A stretch of DNA of 5,641 nucleotides from Candidatus Collierbacteria bacterium (lineage in GTDB: Bacteria; Patescibacteriota; Microgenomatia; UBA1400; MFAQ01). Below the pieces are notes generated by a model that saw nothing but the letters and a program-made list of their open reading frames with translations, was not told where the DNA came from and did not search any database. Positions 5,210 through 5,641 of this stretch are shown one piece after another (the stretch's first letter is position 1; every line of letters starts with the position of its first letter). The position numbers were made by a program, and so were the translations under genes. The DNA is taken from positions 1 through 5,641 of the forward strand of contig DQFC01000030.1 in the NCBI GenBank assembly GCA_003531665.1. Reading direction: 5' to 3'.

Positions 5210-5641
5210 TTAGACTTCGATGACGATGGCAATGACCATGGGGCGACGCTGAGTGTGTTCGAAAGCGAATTTTTCCAGCTCTCCCTCGATCTTCTTCCTA
5301 ATGAAACCCCAATCGGTAGCAATTCCCTTGACGTCTTTTAAGCAAGACAGGACGTGCTTCCGGGCATCACGGATGAGATCTTGGGATTCTTTCTGGTAGA
5401 CAAAGCCGCGAGAAATTATCTCGATGTTTCCAGCTACTTGAGAATTGTCCCTTCTGATCGGTACAATGGCGAGAAGAATCCCATCTTCAGACATGACCTG
5501 ACGGTCTCGGAGAACTACGGTTCCGACATCACCAATACCCAAACCATCGACATATATGTTTTTTGTCTCAAATTTGGGACCTTCTTTGACTATACGATCC
5601 TCGAGGATGACCGATTGACCTTCGGGAAGTATCATCACCTT
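5210..5641 (-). CDS. rnj: Ribonuclease J, C-terminal part (5' end outside window)
   Basis: The last 143 codons of RNase J are present; the frame is open to the window edge. RNase J is a cytoplasmic metallo-beta-lactamase/beta-CASP nuclease with 5'-to-3' exonuclease and endonuclease activity in mRNA decay and rRNA/5' end processing. The visible part covers the segment after the beta-CASP core and the small C-terminal domain needed for oligomerisation. Family signatures are clear: YVDGLGIGDVGTVVLRDRQVMSEDGILL, then NIEIISRGFVYQKESQDLI, and the closing TQRRPMVIAIVIEV, which is nearly the same as the end of Bacillus RNase J1 (RRPM...IIMEV). The protein therefore ends where the family normally ends, with no truncation at its 3' side. 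The zinc-binding HxHxDH motif would lie outside this window. The 215-aa gene follows after 5 nt, so the two are probably cotranscribed. Confidence 0.96.
   Translation of the reverse strand, partial: KVMILPEGQSVILEDRIVKEGPKFETKNIYVDGLGIGDVGTVVLRDRQVMSEDGILLAIVPIRRDNSQVAGNIEIISRGFVYQKESQDLIRDARKHVLSCLKDVKGIATDWGFIRKKIEGELEKFAFEHTQRRPMVIAIVIEV

Overview
The window is a compact, almost gap-free bacterial segment in which every supported gene lies on the minus strand, so transcription runs from high to low coordinates. It looks chromosomal, and I see no mobile element, RNA gene or CRISPR array. The gene set (RNase J, a short FtsK, a small RodZ-like protein, small YtxG/YtxH-type membrane proteins, unrecognised ORFs), the very small spacers and the patchy use of Shine-Dalgarno sites suggest a small-genome lineage such as Patescibacteria/CPR (Parcubacteria-like). 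That is an inference from style and gene order, because no rRNA or other taxonomic marker is present. The standard bacterial code fits: long frames are read without internal TGA, and TGA ends one gene.

In transcription order the layout is as follows. (1) The C-terminal part of RNase J, cut by the window edge (5641-5210). (2) An unrecognised, AT-richer 215-aa gene (5204-4557). (3) A complete 715-aa FtsK/SpoIIIE DNA translocase (4528-2381). (4) A RodZ-like protein with HTH, one membrane helix and an Ig-like domain (2377-1757). (5) A 58-nt spacer with an 8-bp tandem repeat and an extended -10-like box. (6) A YtxG/DUF948-like membrane protein (1698-1399) overlapping by 17 bp (7) a YtxH-like protein with a proline-rich tail (1415-1053). 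(8) A 94-nt spacer with a candidate promoter. (9) An unrecognised 304-aa soluble protein (958-44) followed by a clear intrinsic terminator (30-1).

The first block joins RNA turnover (RNase J), chromosome segregation at the septum (FtsK) and cell-shape or envelope organisation (RodZ-like). It resembles a contracted form of the Firmicutes rnjB...spoIIIE...ymfM neighbourhood. The YtxG/YtxH pair is a second small unit of membrane-anchored proteins, known in Bacillus as a stress-associated operon. The 304-aa gene looks like an independent transcription unit with its own promoter, ribosome binding site and terminator.

I found no convincing new multi-gene system. The items most worth a second look are the two orphan proteins, the AT-rich gene between rnj and ftsK, and the repeat-bearing, possibly leaderless promoter in front of the ytxG-like gene.
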